Source: Gonapodya sp. JEL0774 (lineage: Eukaryota; Monoblepharomycota; Monoblepharidomycetes; Monoblepharidales; Gonapodyaceae). Taken from it: 59,084 bases of DNA. Shown one piece after another: positions 23,863 through 36,640 of this stretch (positions within the stretch are counted from its first letter, which is position 1; every line of letters starts with the position of its first letter). The stretch covers positions 1 through 59,084 of the forward strand of contig JADIIX010000139.1 of NCBI GenBank assembly GCA_027604505.1, in the 5' to 3' direction. The position numbers were made by a program, and so were the translations under genes. Under the pieces are notes generated by a model, which did not search any database, had not been told where the DNA came from, and saw nothing but the letters and a program-made list of their open reading frames with translations.

Positions 23863-26800
23863 CTATTTTGGTTTCGGTGGTCGACGTGAGGAAACCCCTG
23901 AATGCGGAGTGGTAGCCGACTCGCCAACTACGGGAGGGGTTGCGGGATTACCGGAGCGAGGCGACCGTCTGTGCCGGTTTGCAGGCGTCGACGTGTTTGC
24001 TATTGGGGAAGAATGTGTAGTTTCGGAGAGAGCATAGGATGGTGGAAATTCAGATGACTGCTGATGGGAGGAGTTTAGGGTAGGACGAGAGGGCACAAGA
24101 TTAAGGGAAGCAGAAGGGCTTCCTTCCATGAAAAACGAAGGTGAGTTATTAAAAGTACTTTGTCTTTGCTGGTGCGCAAGGTGTTGGTTTGGGGGTTTGG
24201 GCTTTCGTGGAGGACGGGGTGGTCTCCGTCTCTCGGGAGGAGTGGCATTAACGAATATTGCGGGCGAGTCTGGTGGTGCCAGAGTCGACTGAGCAACAGA
24301 ACGTGTGCCCGAAGAATGGTTGGCAGGATGATTTATCATAGAAGCCGGATGGATAGGTTCGTCAACAGGTACTGTCTCCTGAGCAACCGTTTCCTGCACG
24401 GTTTGTGGGTGATTGTCGGTATCGGAGCCGCCAAGAGAAGGGTACTCTTGATAATACTGTTTTTGGCCCGGAGGAGGGGGCCGCGAAATCCATCCACTCA
24501 CAGCCCCTCGACCGCTCCCCACTTTCGTTGTTGAAGAGGTGGGAGAGGTCGAGAAGTTCACCGATGAGCGGGAACTATTGAGTGCATCTGGCTTCCAGGC
24601 TGGTCCAGTCGATCTAGAATTGCGAGCGCTTGTCAATTGACAGGTAAGTGGCAAAATCACTGAAGACTCTCACCTTTCGCCCATCGGAGGACCTGAGGTC
24701 TTCTCTAGGAGCCGCACACCCACAGGACTCGAATTTTCAAACATTTTTGTTTGGGTTGTTGTGGGGGGAGGTTCCGAAACAGGTTTAATACTGGACCAAG
24801 CAGGCTTCGCCTGTTTTGCAGACGTCGCAGTTGCGAATGGCGGAGATAGCAAAGCTTGTGCGGCGACTCGCTTCCGCTCTTTCTGCGATTGTTTTGAGGA
24901 AGTGACGCTAGGAGCCATCTGAATGCGAAAGAAGGAAGGTAAACGATTACCATCGGTCATGAGTAGCAACTTTTATCGAGCAACTCACTGAAATCGGATG
25001 TGAGGGATTGGGGATTCGGATGCTCTCTTCTGCCATTATGTCAAGAATCGACTTTTTTCTGTGGTGGAGAGAGAGATAAATATGAATATCTTTCCTGCCA
25101 TCTGAACGGCATTGCTATGTTGCACACTTCACTTCTCCATTGGCCTTCCATGCTCCATCCAATGTCTTCGGAGAAGAAGCGATAAGCGGTTGATGCTCAG
25201 TTTGAGGCGAAGTACCCTTTTGACTTGTTTTCGAGGGTGTTTCCCTCCGGTCTCCCGGAGTGTCTAAGGCCGAGTGAGTTTGTTCTTCCATTTCCATCAC
25301 AAACAAACCATCGGCTGGCCGAATATCGCTCTCAGATCGTTGTTTACAGAGGGGTTGATTGGTTCTGTTCCGCGGATTGCCTTGAGGTGGCCCATTGAGA
25401 ACCACGTACTCCACATTGTCCAGCTCACTGCTATCCCGTACTGATGGGTGGGATGCGGCTACTCTGAGACGGTCATAAAAGCCTCCAGGTCCCAGCATGT
25501 AAGGAATTTTCATCATTTGCAGTGTTTGCAGTGTTTTCTCAACATCCTCTAACAGCTCTTCCGAGATGTCCTCGAGTGCATGTGCTTCAACTATGGTTTC
25601 CAGGTTTTCGATCAAAAAGTCGATGCACTTGGGCTTAAGAGCGCAGTTGTAAGCATCGGATACCTCCAAGAGATCCGTGACATTTCGAACCGAGAGAACT
25701 CTGATCAACACATTACAGCACACGTCCTTCCGGCCGGACGAAACTCAAGAGTTAATTGCTACATGAGAACCGAAATTCACAAGCTCTAGGTTTTACCTTA
25801 AGTTTCTCCAGAAGGAGTTCATTCGCGGCCGCGAGAACTTCGACAATAAAGTTGATCCATTCATTGACGGAGTCCCGCACAATATCCCGAAAAACTTCCA
25901 CGAACTGGTCTGAGTATAACATCGCGATGACAACATCGAAGACTTCACCGCGAATGTGTGTTAAATCAACCACAACTTGACCCTTCTCATTTCGACGCAT
26001 CCATGCTGAACCCGTGGAGAGCAGAGCTTTGAAGTACGGACTAAGAACAAGGTGTTAGCAAGCTTGAACCCATAATTGCAGGATTTGTGATTCTTGCTAC
26101 CTTCGGTTAACCAATATTACTTGGTGGCAAAGGACTCTGGAATCCGATAGCTCAACCAGAATATCACCAAAAGGGGTGTTTTCGTCAACAGGTCTGAATG
26201 AGAACCAATGTTTCGCTAGTAGCGAATCAGTGCTTATGACCCCACTGGCAAGAGAAAATGTTAAGGGGGAACTGGGCTGCCGCTGCTCGTAGTCAGCTCA
26301 CAAGGTTTCCGCTTTGATGCCCAGGAGCTTGACCAAGCCGTCCCATTCGTTGAAGAGTGTCACGGACAAATTATGCTTCGATTTGTCTGCCTTTTTCTTT
26401 TTCTTGGGAGAGTCACTGCCATCCATGGCAAGGTACACCGTCTCATCCCAGTTACGCTTGAAAACACCGGTATATAACTGAATGAGAAGAGGAACTTACA
26501 AAACGGACCTTCTCTGAAACGAAAATCAGGAGGCTCACCCATTCTAAAGCTGCACGGAGTGATACTTCATGCAAGTTCTCGATGGTAATCCTGAGCTCCG
26601 AACTTCCACCAAAAGAAGTGCTCTTGTCCACTCGATGGACACTCCAACCAGTTGGCAGATTACCGTCAGAGACATGGTCATTCGTAGCGAATCTATGGAA
26701 CAAGCTTCTGAAGAACTCTGACCGGCACGCAAGGACTGCTTGGTGTGCTCGAACTTCCTCGGATGGCAGTTTGAACAACACGTCAGCAAAATCATCCACA

Positions 26801-28788
26801 TAATGCGGATCGCCTTTCCTGCCCACCACGGAGTCAAAAGCGTGGGAGAGTGATTCTTTCATGGGTCTGTTCTCTATCGCATTTGGCGTTGGGCGGTGAT
26901 CGGACCTCACCGCAGCGAAAGCGCCTTCGATCAAATTGGATTGAACGGCCAATGAATTTGAGACCCTACGTTATCGACGTGCAGAAACTCACCCCCTGAG
27001 CTCGCGGACACCTCTCGAATATGCTGCAGCCCGGTAACTTTTGTGTACTGGTAGAAAGCGCCGTCCGAACCACCGCCACTCGTCCTTGTTTCCTTACGAG
27101 GACTACCCTGATAGACATTCCCGGCTTCTGTCACCAACAAAATGGTAGAATCAAGTCCCATTGCAAGGTCGATAGCTCTCAGATGTTTCCTCCTGCTCGA
27201 CCAGACGGTTTTGGGTCGTTTTTGGGGACAGAATTTTTGTCGCCAATCATCGGCATAATCGATATCAGGTGGAACCCAAGTGACGATATCGCCAGCTTGC
27301 GTCAAACTGACAGAGTGAACCAGGTTGAAGTCACGTCCCGTAGAAACCAACCGAACAACCAAAACTCACGCCAAAACTTGGAAGTTATTTGCAGCCAGTT
27401 TCACCACTTTGTTCGCATTTTTCACCCTCGCTGAGCGATAAAAGGTAAAGTTTTTAAGAGTTGTCTGAGCTGGAAAGAGCACTTTCTCCACAGAAAAGCC
27501 ACAAAACACTAAGACTTCGTTTGAATCAAGAAGAACGGCGGTAGCATTGTTCGTTGCAACAATTTGGAGTATGTTTTGACCAGAGGTGAGTGTTGCAATC
27601 TTCTTCGGAACGTCTGACGTTGCCGAGGTGGCGTTGGGTGGAAGAGGGTATCCCAGCTGACCCTTGTTCAGTCCCCAAGTGTACACGCTTCCAGTTTTGG
27701 TATAGACTGCGGTGTGGAACCTAGAAGCAAGCAGAACTTTAACAAGGTGTATGAGTGTGGGTGTGTCATGAGTCTCCACTCACTTTCCCGCTGCTGAGCC
27801 GACCACAAATGATTTTCTCAACGCTGTAACCTCCCTTGGCTCTCGTACATGTGCAAGGTCTGAACCACTGGCTTCCACGGGATATCCAAGCTGACTGTAC
27901 TCATTGCTGCCGCACGTAAAAACTTCACCCTTCTTGGAAACGAAGACGGTATGGTCTGGACCCGCTGAAACAGACGCCACTGAGAACGGAAGCGTTAGCT
28001 GCTTCGGTTCCAGGCGCGTTTCTTGGTCCCCCAGTCCAAGCCGACCGCCCAATCCATAACCGCAAACATAAACACCCTCCGAGGTGAGGAAAACCGTGTG
28101 GTACTTAGACTAGAGAAGAAATAACTCTGAAGAATCTCTTCTGGAAACGCGCTAGAGCAATAATTTTCGGAGAAAAAAGGAAACTCACCATAACGACGTG
28201 GTTCACTGTAGGCTGATGCTCCTTCAATGTTCCGAGCGACACCCTGCTCCTCGCTGCCAGCTCCACTCGTTCCGGATAGCTCTTATCACCCGCTGATGCC
28301 ACGCCCAAGGTGTGATTTGCGTTTGATCCCCACACGAAGACCGCGGTGGATTCGGGTAGCTCAACCTCTGGTGTGCTTCCTTCGTCCTCACTGTCAAAGT
28401 CCTTCTCCTTCACCTCACTGGTCTCTACAGGATGAGATGAAGGTGCTCGAAGATAGGAAGAAAGAAGGAGGTCGATTGCCGTCTTGCCCTCCCGATCGAC
28501 GATCTTTAAATCACACTTCCGGGTCTTCAAAACATCGGATGCGATGACCATTCGCCCAAAATAAAACGCTATATGCAGTGCCGTCCATCCACTTTCTCGA
28601 TCCGTGAGATTGACGTTCACGCGGTTGCTCTCGAGAAGGGCTCGAACAACTTCGCGATCGCCCGCATACACCGAAGCGTGGAGGGGGGTTCGTCCCATCC
28701 CGTCGACGGCATTGGGATCCGTAGTGGACTTCCGAAGTAGGGAACGCAGCCAATCCAGATCTTTTCTGGTGATAGCGTCCCATAGCAT
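23863..28788 (-). CDS. IBTK-like ankyrin/RCC1/double-BTB protein
   Basis: Domain order matches inhibitor of Bruton tyrosine kinase (IBTK) and fungal relatives, which act as substrate adaptors for Cullin-3 ubiquitin ligases. From the ATG at 28788 come ankyrin repeats (GRTPLHASVYAGDREVVRAL, GWTALHIAFYFGR) and RCC1 blades (AVFVWGSNANHTLG, GYGLGGRLGLGD, GEVFTCGSNEYSQLGY, SVYTWGLNKGQLGY). BTB1 follows (DVLFKLPSEEVRAHQAVLAC), then BTB2 (FGDILVELSDSRVLCHQVIL). A helical segment (LEVSDAYNCALKPKC), a conserved SILDIMAEE, SQKERKRVAAQ and a Pro-rich tail (RRRPPRPPRKPKPP) end at 23863. More than ten short introns are inferred and frames join without visible breaks. It is the same orientation as the Pumilio gene; the 281-bp spacer shows nothing notable. 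Confidence 0.87.
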
Positions 28789-28954
28789 TTTATGTCCTTC
28801 TCCTTTCCCCCCTCCTCCCCACAATCTGCCTCCCCCACTCCCACCGACAAACACACCATCGAAAAAAAGCCCATCGATCATTCTAAGAGCTGCTAACATG
28901 AGAAAGCTCAATGTATTTTCAGGAAAAAGTAACATGTTGATTCCAGCTTCACTC

Positions 28955-30388
28955 CTAGCATTCCCCGACCAATTCCCAGCCGTTCCAGAACAAGCTCATG
29001 CCTTCTTGAATCCCTTTCTTCCTCAGAATCGACCGAGTGAGAGGAATATCCACACCCACCGTGAAACAGCTGAACCACTCCAGTTTCTCACACTTCTCGA
29101 CCAACGCGGCAACCCCTTTGTCTGTTATTGCCGTCAATCCCACGTCGACAGCTCGAAGAACATTGTGTAGAGACGAACCTAGAGCTTCGAGCGTTTTGTC
29201 GGTGACGCAAGGAACGTCACTAAGGCTCAACTGCGCCAGGCCTGGTACAGAGGCGATAGACAAGAGGATGCTCTCCTCGGTTAATTCAATGCAGCCGGAC
29301 ACGTCCAGTCCTGTCAGAGAAGCGGACAGCTTTCCCGTCAGAAGAGTCAGAAGTGGATCGTCCAGGCGGATTTGGCGCTGCAACACGAGGATCCGCAGGT
29401 GGGGTACGCTCGCAAGAAGTCCAAGACTTTCCGCCGACAGGGCATAAACCGTACTCCCGCAACATAGACTGAGATTTCGGAGACTCACATGACGCGTGGA
29501 AGATGGTGGGGAGTGAACTGACAAGTTGTCTGAGGCTATAGAGACTAGCGTTTCGATAGTCAACTCGGAAAAAAATCCAGGGGTACCCCGCACGGTGAGA
29601 CCCGTTAAGTTAGCGCCCCTCTTACGCAAAAACTCCACAGCACCATTTGGGGAAATATTCCAAGCATGTGCCACCGAGAATTCTCGGAGGTACGTGGAAT
29701 ACTCAGCGATGGTGAGCAGGGTTTCGTCGCCGTATGTATCCGGAAAGCCTTCGATTCCCAACTTCGTCAGTGACGTGTGAGATCGAACAAAACTCCTTAA
29801 TAGTTCCGCATCTCGCTTCGTCGCCATGAAAACTCTGGTTAGGCTCTGTAGCTCCAAAATGCCATCGAGTGCTCGATAAGACAGCTCGCCAAAAGAAAAC
29901 TGTGAAGAGTCCAGCGTAATCAGTTTGTGTGCTCTTGACAGGAGCGATTCCATTGCCGTATCGCGGTCGATGCTGGAATGTAGTTGCGTAATGTGTCGAG
30001 GAAGAGTGAAATGCCTGACTTGAGGCATGACAATATTCGAAAGTGACTCAATGTCCTCCAATTCGAGAGAATCTGCAACCCGCGCCAAGTTGAACCTGTC
30101 GATGGATTCACAAAGGTTGGGGTTGGTCTCAAGAAGAGCGAGGAAGCCTTTTACAGCGGCGCCAGATCGGAGGGTCGGGTTCCGGATGAGGACATGGAGG
30201 GCCGAACGTCGCCATGAACGAGAAACAAGTGAAGATGCGAGGAGCGAGGTGTGATTGACCTGGGCTGTGTAAAACAAACACGTTGTGCTTGTTATTAACA
30301 GTGAGACCGAGGACTGAGATTGAAAGAAAGCACACGCACCGAAGATGAGAAGGAACACTTCTGGAGGAACATGGACCGGGAGCGGCAT
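28955..30388 (-). CDS. F-box / leucine-rich repeat protein
   Basis: An F-box-like N-terminus (PVHVPPEVFLLIF, joined by a 75-nt intron at 30339-30265 to AQVNHTSLLASSLVSRSWRR) is followed by LRRs of the FBXL type. These include LTGLDVSGCIELTEESIL, LSLSDVPCVTDKTLEALG and VDVGLTAITDKGVAALV near the C-terminus. It is probably the substrate-binding subunit of an SCF ubiquitin ligase; the target is unknown. I choose the ATG at 30388 rather than the upstream one at 30505, because the latter would leave only about 30 bp to the start of the divergent kinase-LRR gene. The intron is a multiple of three and open, so retaining it would not break the frame. Confidence 0.82.
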   Translation of the reverse strand: MPLPVHVPPEVFLLIFGACAFFQSQSSVSLLITSTTCLFYTAQVNHTSLLASSLVSRSWRRSALHVLIRNPTLRSGAAVKGFLALLETNPNLCESIDRFNLARVADSLELEDIESLSNIVMPQVRHFTLPRHITQLHSSIDRDTAMESLLSRAHKLITLDSSQFSFGELSYRALDGILELQSLTRVFMATKRDAELLRSFVRSHTSLTKLGIEGFPDTYGDETLLTIAEYSTYLREFSVAHAWNISPNGAVEFLRKRGANLTGLTVRGTPGFFSELTIETLVSIASDNLSVHSPPSSTRHVSLRNLSLCCGSTVYALSAESLGLLASVPHLRILVLQRQIRLDDPLLTLLTGKLSASLTGLDVSGCIELTEESILLSIASVPGLAQLSLSDVPCVTDKTLEALGSSLHNVLRAVDVGLTAITDKGVAALVEKCEKLEWFSCFTVGVDIPLTRSILRKKGIQEGMSLFWNGWELVGEC

Positions 30389-30534
30389 GGTGTAATGGAT
30401 AGTGGGAGGGGAGTGAACGGCCACAGCGGTACTAGACCTCCCTGAGCTCCCCCTCAGTTCTTCGTCCCTGTCCGCGCTCGCATTAATATCGAGCACCTCT
30501 GGCATTCCCCCGCACTCCGCCAGTTATCTTCAAT

Positions 30535-33500
30535 ATGATGGCTGGCGATCGCACGAGCAAACCAATTGAAAAATATGCCTGGTTCGTCAGCTCCGACAAG
30601 GTCAAATGTCCAGACCTTCCCGTGGGCGAAGGCTACACCAGCAAGGTCTATGTCGGAGAGCTTCGGGGAATACCTCGGGTGGCCATCAAAATCTTGAATC
30701 CACAAATGTATCGCGCCGGAGTGCAACAGGACCTCGAACTTTTCACCCACGAAATCGAAATATGGTGGAGGTTGAAAGACCATCCCAACGTCTGTCAAGT
30801 ATACGGCGCAGGAATTATCAACTGGAAATGGGGGGGAAAGGAGCAGCCTTGCTTCTTTTTTGCCGCTCCATTTCTGAAGAACGGCGATTGCTCAACCTTC
30901 ATGCATGGCAAACCCATTTCGGACAAACTAAGATTAGTAAGTACTATACTCGAGATCACCAAACTGTTCCGCTCAGCCTCTCAATTTTATCCAAGTTGTA
31001 TGAAGTAGCTTCTGGAATGGCCCACCTGCATGCTCAAAAAGTGTTCCATGCGGATTTGAAGCCAGGAAACGTGATGATTGACGATCAAAGTTCTGCTCGT
31101 ATTGTTGACTTCGGTGCTGCCAAGGCTGATAACTTTGATACCACAACTGGCATGCGAGTTGGAACATGGGCATATATGCCCCCTGAGCGTCTTGGTGGTG
31201 ATGCACCAACAAGTGCAGCTGGTGATGTTTTTGCATTTGGAATGACAATGTACTCAGTAAGTCTTTGCTTGGAAACCACTGATCCAGACTCTGTCCCCAA
31301 CCCATTTGTGTGAAGATTCTTGCATCCAGAAGACCATTTCCAGAAAAGAGCAATGATGAAATCTACAAAGCTATTGTGTCAGATGGCAAAAGGCCAGATG
31401 TTACTGTTTTGGTTGATGTGAAACCAGAGTTGGTTGATCTCATGCAACAGTGCTGGGCTGATGCTCCTGAAAGCCGTCCCTCATTTGATCAAATTGTGAA
31501 GACCCTGAGAAAGTTTGTGTGAGTTAGCGCCCAAAGGCTACAGTGGAATGTTTTCTCATCAGTATTGTTCTTCTGATCTCTTTCCCCTGGTTCTCTCTTC
31601 AAAGACAAATTACACATGAAGATCAAATTGAGATGAAGGACTTGGCTGTTCAAGCCAGAGAAGAATGGTTTCTAGAGGAGTCTATTGTTGCAGATAACCA
31701 GAACTCACCATTGGATGCCCATAGTCTGGCTAATCTCAAAGGATGGACTCTCTCTGCAAAGTAGGGATGTCCACTTTAAACACTCTCTGAATTAACTCTT
31801 CTTTATGTCACTGTCACCTGCACATCTTCTGTTCCCCTGTCAGGTTTGGTCTAAGTGATCTTGGCATCGATCAAAATGACATGGGTTGGTTGTTGCTCGA
31901 TTCTGACATAGACTATGTTTTCTTCACACATCTGTGGTACAGTCTTGGTAAAGTTTTTGGATGATGTGAATATGCAGTACAGGTGCAGAAATTTGAGGAC
32001 AGGAGAGCGGGTTTGGATTCCAGCAGAGACTTTTCTGCATATTTTCGACATTTCCATACCAGCTGCAATCCTTCCATATTCGTTGAACAAGTCCTTTCAA
32101 GTGTTTTTGGAGAGTTGGTATGAACGATGTTTTTTGGGGGCACCAGATGATGAAGGTCTCCCTTTACTCCTAGATGTCACCATAGTGGAGGATGACATTG
32201 AAAAGTTTGATGATGCATTTGACACCTCTTCCGATCTCACACATCTGTGGTTGAGAAGTGAGGAATTAGTAACTGAATGTAAGCATTTGAATGGGTTTCT
32301 TATCTCCCTTGTTGAGTTAGGGGTCAACCTGAAACCTCAGTTCCTTGAGGTTACCTCACCAACACTGGTACAATGCAAGCACATGTTGGTTTTGGACATT
32401 TCTGGTAAGATTGATTGATGAAACAATAGATTCAAGGAGGAGCTTACATGAATGACACTCTATGGTCAGGAAATGAGGATCTTTCGAGGGCAGGCCCACA
32501 TATTGCCAAGATTTTGAGTGGCACACCAGAGTTGCAGAAGCTCAATCTAGGAAGTCTTTATCAGTTTTGTTTTAAACCTCTCAGAGTTCCTCTTCAACAT
32601 AAGTTTTACCACCAGGCACTGGTCTCAATGAGGACAGCATGGAACACATTGTGGAATCCCTTCCAGTTCTTCAGAAACTGACTCACTTGAGTCTTGCCTG
32701 TAAAATACGCTCCTCTTTGTTTGTTTTGTCCAGTTTATCAATCATTTAAGTACTTTATGATACAGACAATCCCATTGAGAAGTCTGGTGGAGTAATCCTT
32801 GCAAAATACCTTGGAGATCTGCAAAACCTTCAGAAGTTGAACTTGGCAGGTGAGATTGATTTTTCAATCTTTATCTCTTTACTGCTGCTTACTCTGTTTG
32901 ATTCAGCTGTTGGGCTAAATGCAGTGGGGACTACTGCCATAGCAGGAGCACTGAAACAAATTGCAACTTTGCAATATCTGGATCTTTCTGGTATGACAAG
33001 TTACATCAATCTGCACTTTCAACTTTGATACAGGATGATTGATTAGAGAATGAAATCAGAGATGATGGAGCTACTGCCATTGGTGAAGCTCTCAGTTGCA
33101 TGACAAGTCTTACAACTCTTTACCTTCAAGGTTATTGGAATTTGCACTTATTGTTGGTGCTGATGGGTCTTACCTGAGTAATATAGGGAATCGCATCAAA
33201 GATGATGGGGCTGCTGCCATTGGTCAAGGACTCAAAGGTATAAAAAGACTCAAGATCATGTGCATTGGAGGTGAGTTTAAGAAAGAAATGATATTCAGCA
33301 CATGTGAAGAAATCCTGTAATCCATATGTCTAGTGAACTTCATTGGGGCACAGGGTGCCAAATCTCTTGCAGATGGGGTGGAGCACTTAAATGCCCTCAC
33401 AAGTTTTGATATTGGAGGTGAGCTCCTCAACCCACTATTATAGCCTTGTAGTAAGAGTTTTGTTAAATTGCTCAGTGAACAAAATTGGGGGTACTGGAGC

Positions 33501-35215
33501 AAAATTTCTTTGTGAGAAGCTTTGTGCCCTTGCAAACCTCTCAACTTTAAATCTGGGTAGTAAGTATGATGGTGTGTGCTTGCAATCCATTGTTTCTCAT
33601 ATTGCATTCTCTAGGTAATCAAATAAGTTCAGATGGAGCAAATGCCTTGAGTGAAGGCCTTGTCCTTTTCAAAAACAGAACACGCCTTACCCATTTAAAT
33701 CTTGAGAGTGAGTTATGTGAAGTTATTCTTGTGGATTGTGTCTTGATCTCACCTTTCTCACATCAATTTGTCTAAAGATAATGCTCTAAGAGGAGGAAAG
33801 ACACTTGGTGAAGGGCTTAAGGTCCTGAACACAGTCACAACTCTAAACCTCAAATGCAAGTTTTATGAATTCAGCTCTCACTTTGTTCTGTTTGTCAACA
33901 GCCTCTTCCTTGTCTGATAGATAATTCGCTGGGACCTGAGGCAATCAGAGAAATTTGTGGAGGACTTCAGGAGCTTACTAATATCACTGCTTTGGATTTG
34001 TCTGGTAATTTGCAGTGCACAATTTTTGGTTGTTTAGCTTCAGTGTTGTTTAAAGATGAATCGTAGGGACTCACATGCAACCAGATGGAGCAACAGCACT
34101 TGCCACAGCACTAAAACACTTGACTAACCTATTAGATTTGCATCTCTCTGGTTTGTTTGTGATCGGTTAAAAATCCATTAATGTTGAAAGTGGGCAAAGT
34201 CCCCATCTCTGAACAGGGAACCAAATAAGAAACAAAGGGGCAAGGAGTCTCAGTGAAGGGCTTACATTTTTGACTAACCTTCACACACTTTCTCTTAATG
34301 GTAAGTTGATTGAAGTGAACTGTGGCAGGTGACTCAGTTTTCAGTGTTTGCATTCATCTCTTCCAGATAATGATATTGGACCAGAAGGAGCAAAGGCATT
34401 ATGTGAGGGTCTCAAGGGAATGTCAAGTCTCACAATCTTAAATCTTGAATGTAAGTTGAAGAACCTTTACTGTGGAAGTTGTGAAAGAATTGTTAGTCCT
34501 GTTGCCTATCCTACAGTGAATGAGATTGGCGATGAAGGAGCAAGTGCTCTTGGTGAATGCCTTAAGAGTCTCACTAATCTAACTACATTGAACTTGGCAT
34601 GTGAGATGGATTCATCAGTTCCTTCAGATCACATTTTGTCACAACTCACTACCAATGTTCCAGATAACCAAATTGGAGATGTTGGGGCAAGTGGACTTGC
34701 AGAAGGGTTCAAGGCCTTAATAAACCTCACACATTTGTCTCTCCGTTGTGAGTTTTACCTGCTGTCTTTGTTGTGAAGTTCTATAATAAGGGGAAGTTTT
34801 TAGCAAACAATATTAGAGATCATGGAGCAATGTCCCTTGGTAAAGGACTCAAAGACTTGACACAACTCTCAATAATAATTCTTGGATGTGAGTTGAATTA
34901 AACCCCTATTCTGAATGGTGACTTGATAATTGACTCTTCGCTTAAGGGAATGACATTGAATCAGAAGGAGCACATGCTCTTGCTAACGAGCTTCAGGGCC
35001 TCTCTCACCTTAGCATCTTGGATCTTGAATGTGAGTGTGGCTGCTTGAGCTTTGGTGGATCAATGTGCCTCACAACCAGCTGTGTAGTGATGAAAATTGG
35101 GGATGATGGTGCAAAGTCCCTCCACCAAAGCCTTCAACACATAGCCAATCTGAAAATAATTGTTGGTGACCCAGAAGGTAAAACTGCTGGGGTTTATAAC
35201 CTTAATAAGGCTTGA
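30535..35215 (+). CDS. Protein kinase - leucine-rich-repeat protein, one LRR per exon
   Basis: The N-terminal kinase-like domain (about 30600-31520) reads VGEGYTSKVYVG, VAIKILN, ASGMAHLHAQKVFHADLKPG, RIVDFGAAKA, GTWAYMPPERLGG and LMQQCWADAPESRPSF. This is closest to TKL-type kinases. The catalytic loop is HAD rather than HRD; the lysine, DFG and PPE motifs are present. A linker (31.6-32.4 kb) precedes about 19 ribonuclease-inhibitor-type repeats with the pattern NxIxxxGAxxLxxxLxxLxxLxxLxL. Examples are NEIGDEGASALGECLKSL and NDIGPEGAKALCEGLKGM. Nearly every repeat is an exon of 84 nt bounded by phase-1 introns of 50-70 nt. The stop at 35215 is provisional. The gene is AT-richer than its neighbours. 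A receptor-like or signalling role is an inference. Confidence 0.8.
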
Positions 35216-36640
35216 ATTTTTGTAGAACATTTATAAAATAGCTGTTCAAAGGAAGTCAGACTGTTCCATCCTTTAGGATATGTGTGTTCTTGAGTGTATT
35301 AGTGGGTTTGAAAGAACACATTGTCTGAAAGCTGTCTCCCAGCACTTATGTAATGCCTGTCAGATATACTTCAGAAAAGAATAGCTTTAAGGGTTGGTAT
35401 TTTGTCACTGATGGACTCACAGTGCATGCACTATTTTAAGCATCAGAACTTTGACAATTCTGAGACTGTTTAAAAATTGTCTTTCTTGTGTATGGTCTGC
35501 ATTCACTAATTTTTGGTATTGTTTTGCCTTCATCCACCTGTTGTGTCACTGTTACAGTTGTCACATTTTTGACACACCCCAAGCTAGAGAAGACACCCAC
35601 CCTCAGAGGGAGGACCTCCATGTATTTTGCAAGTAACCAAGTAAAGTGAATCCATTCCAAATCAAACATGATTCATTTTAAAAGTTAGGTCCTTCTTGCT
35701 CTCCCTTGGTGACTTTCAACCTCCCATTGTGTATTCCGCACCTTGGCAGCCTGGGGGAGTCACATGTGCTTGGAGCAGGTTCTGTCAAATGCAGAGAGAG
35801 TTAACATGTAGGGTTAGTGTATCTTCTTAGGGGCTTTACCATCTTTGAGATTGTGGCGGGGATCTGCAGCAGCCCCTGAGTGGAATTGGGTCTGGAACAA
35901 CAATGGTTATTGAGTTTCTATGTGCAGACCAGAAAAGAACGTACACACCATCTGGCGTAGGAGAAGCTTGAGCTTGACAACCTTGATTGGTGCCTCCCCT
36001 ACCAGTTTGTTTGGGTTCTGCAGCTAAACGCGTATGAGTGCTGTGTGCACCATGGAGTTCACATTAAACTCAAATGAGCTCACCCTCCTCTTCCAAAGTG
36101 GAGTCTGAAGATGAATCATTAGAAGCTTCAGGACAGTCAGAGTTCCTCATCAGAATCTAGGAGAGGGTACTAAGTTTGGCATAGTGTGTATTGAAGATGC
36201 ATGCACTGGCATTTCACTCACCATTGTAACCCCCCCAAGCAACTGCTGCCTTGGTGTCCAAGAAGCGTACAACGTCTGGATAAACAATTGTCAGGGGATT
36301 CACTTGAAATGGACAACTGTGTTCCTACAACACCTCACCTTTGGGTATCCCTTGAGAGTTGAGGGAGACATCGTCATCTGAAGAGGCTGCTTCCACAGGG
36401 TCTTCAACATAGAGCAGTGAGCAGCATTCACCCACAATGTTGCACCAAAGCAGTTCCCTTGTGGTACATTTTTACTTTTTTGCTAAGGGTAGTTGACCTG
36501 AGTGTGTGACTACCCTCTGGGTTGGGCCAGAGTCCTTGAGTAAGACTGCATGGTGACAGGGGTTGTGCAGTTGACACTCAGACTTAGGAAGAGCAGGTGT
36601 ACTCAGGTGCACAGTCTTGAATAATCAAGATCTCTACCCA
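35216..36640. other. Intergenic, no recognisable gene
   Basis: AT-rich sequence with only short frames on both strands and no domain I recognise. The style resembles the transposon-rich left end, and parts may be old transposon sequence, but nothing here is specific enough to name. Confidence 0.4.
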
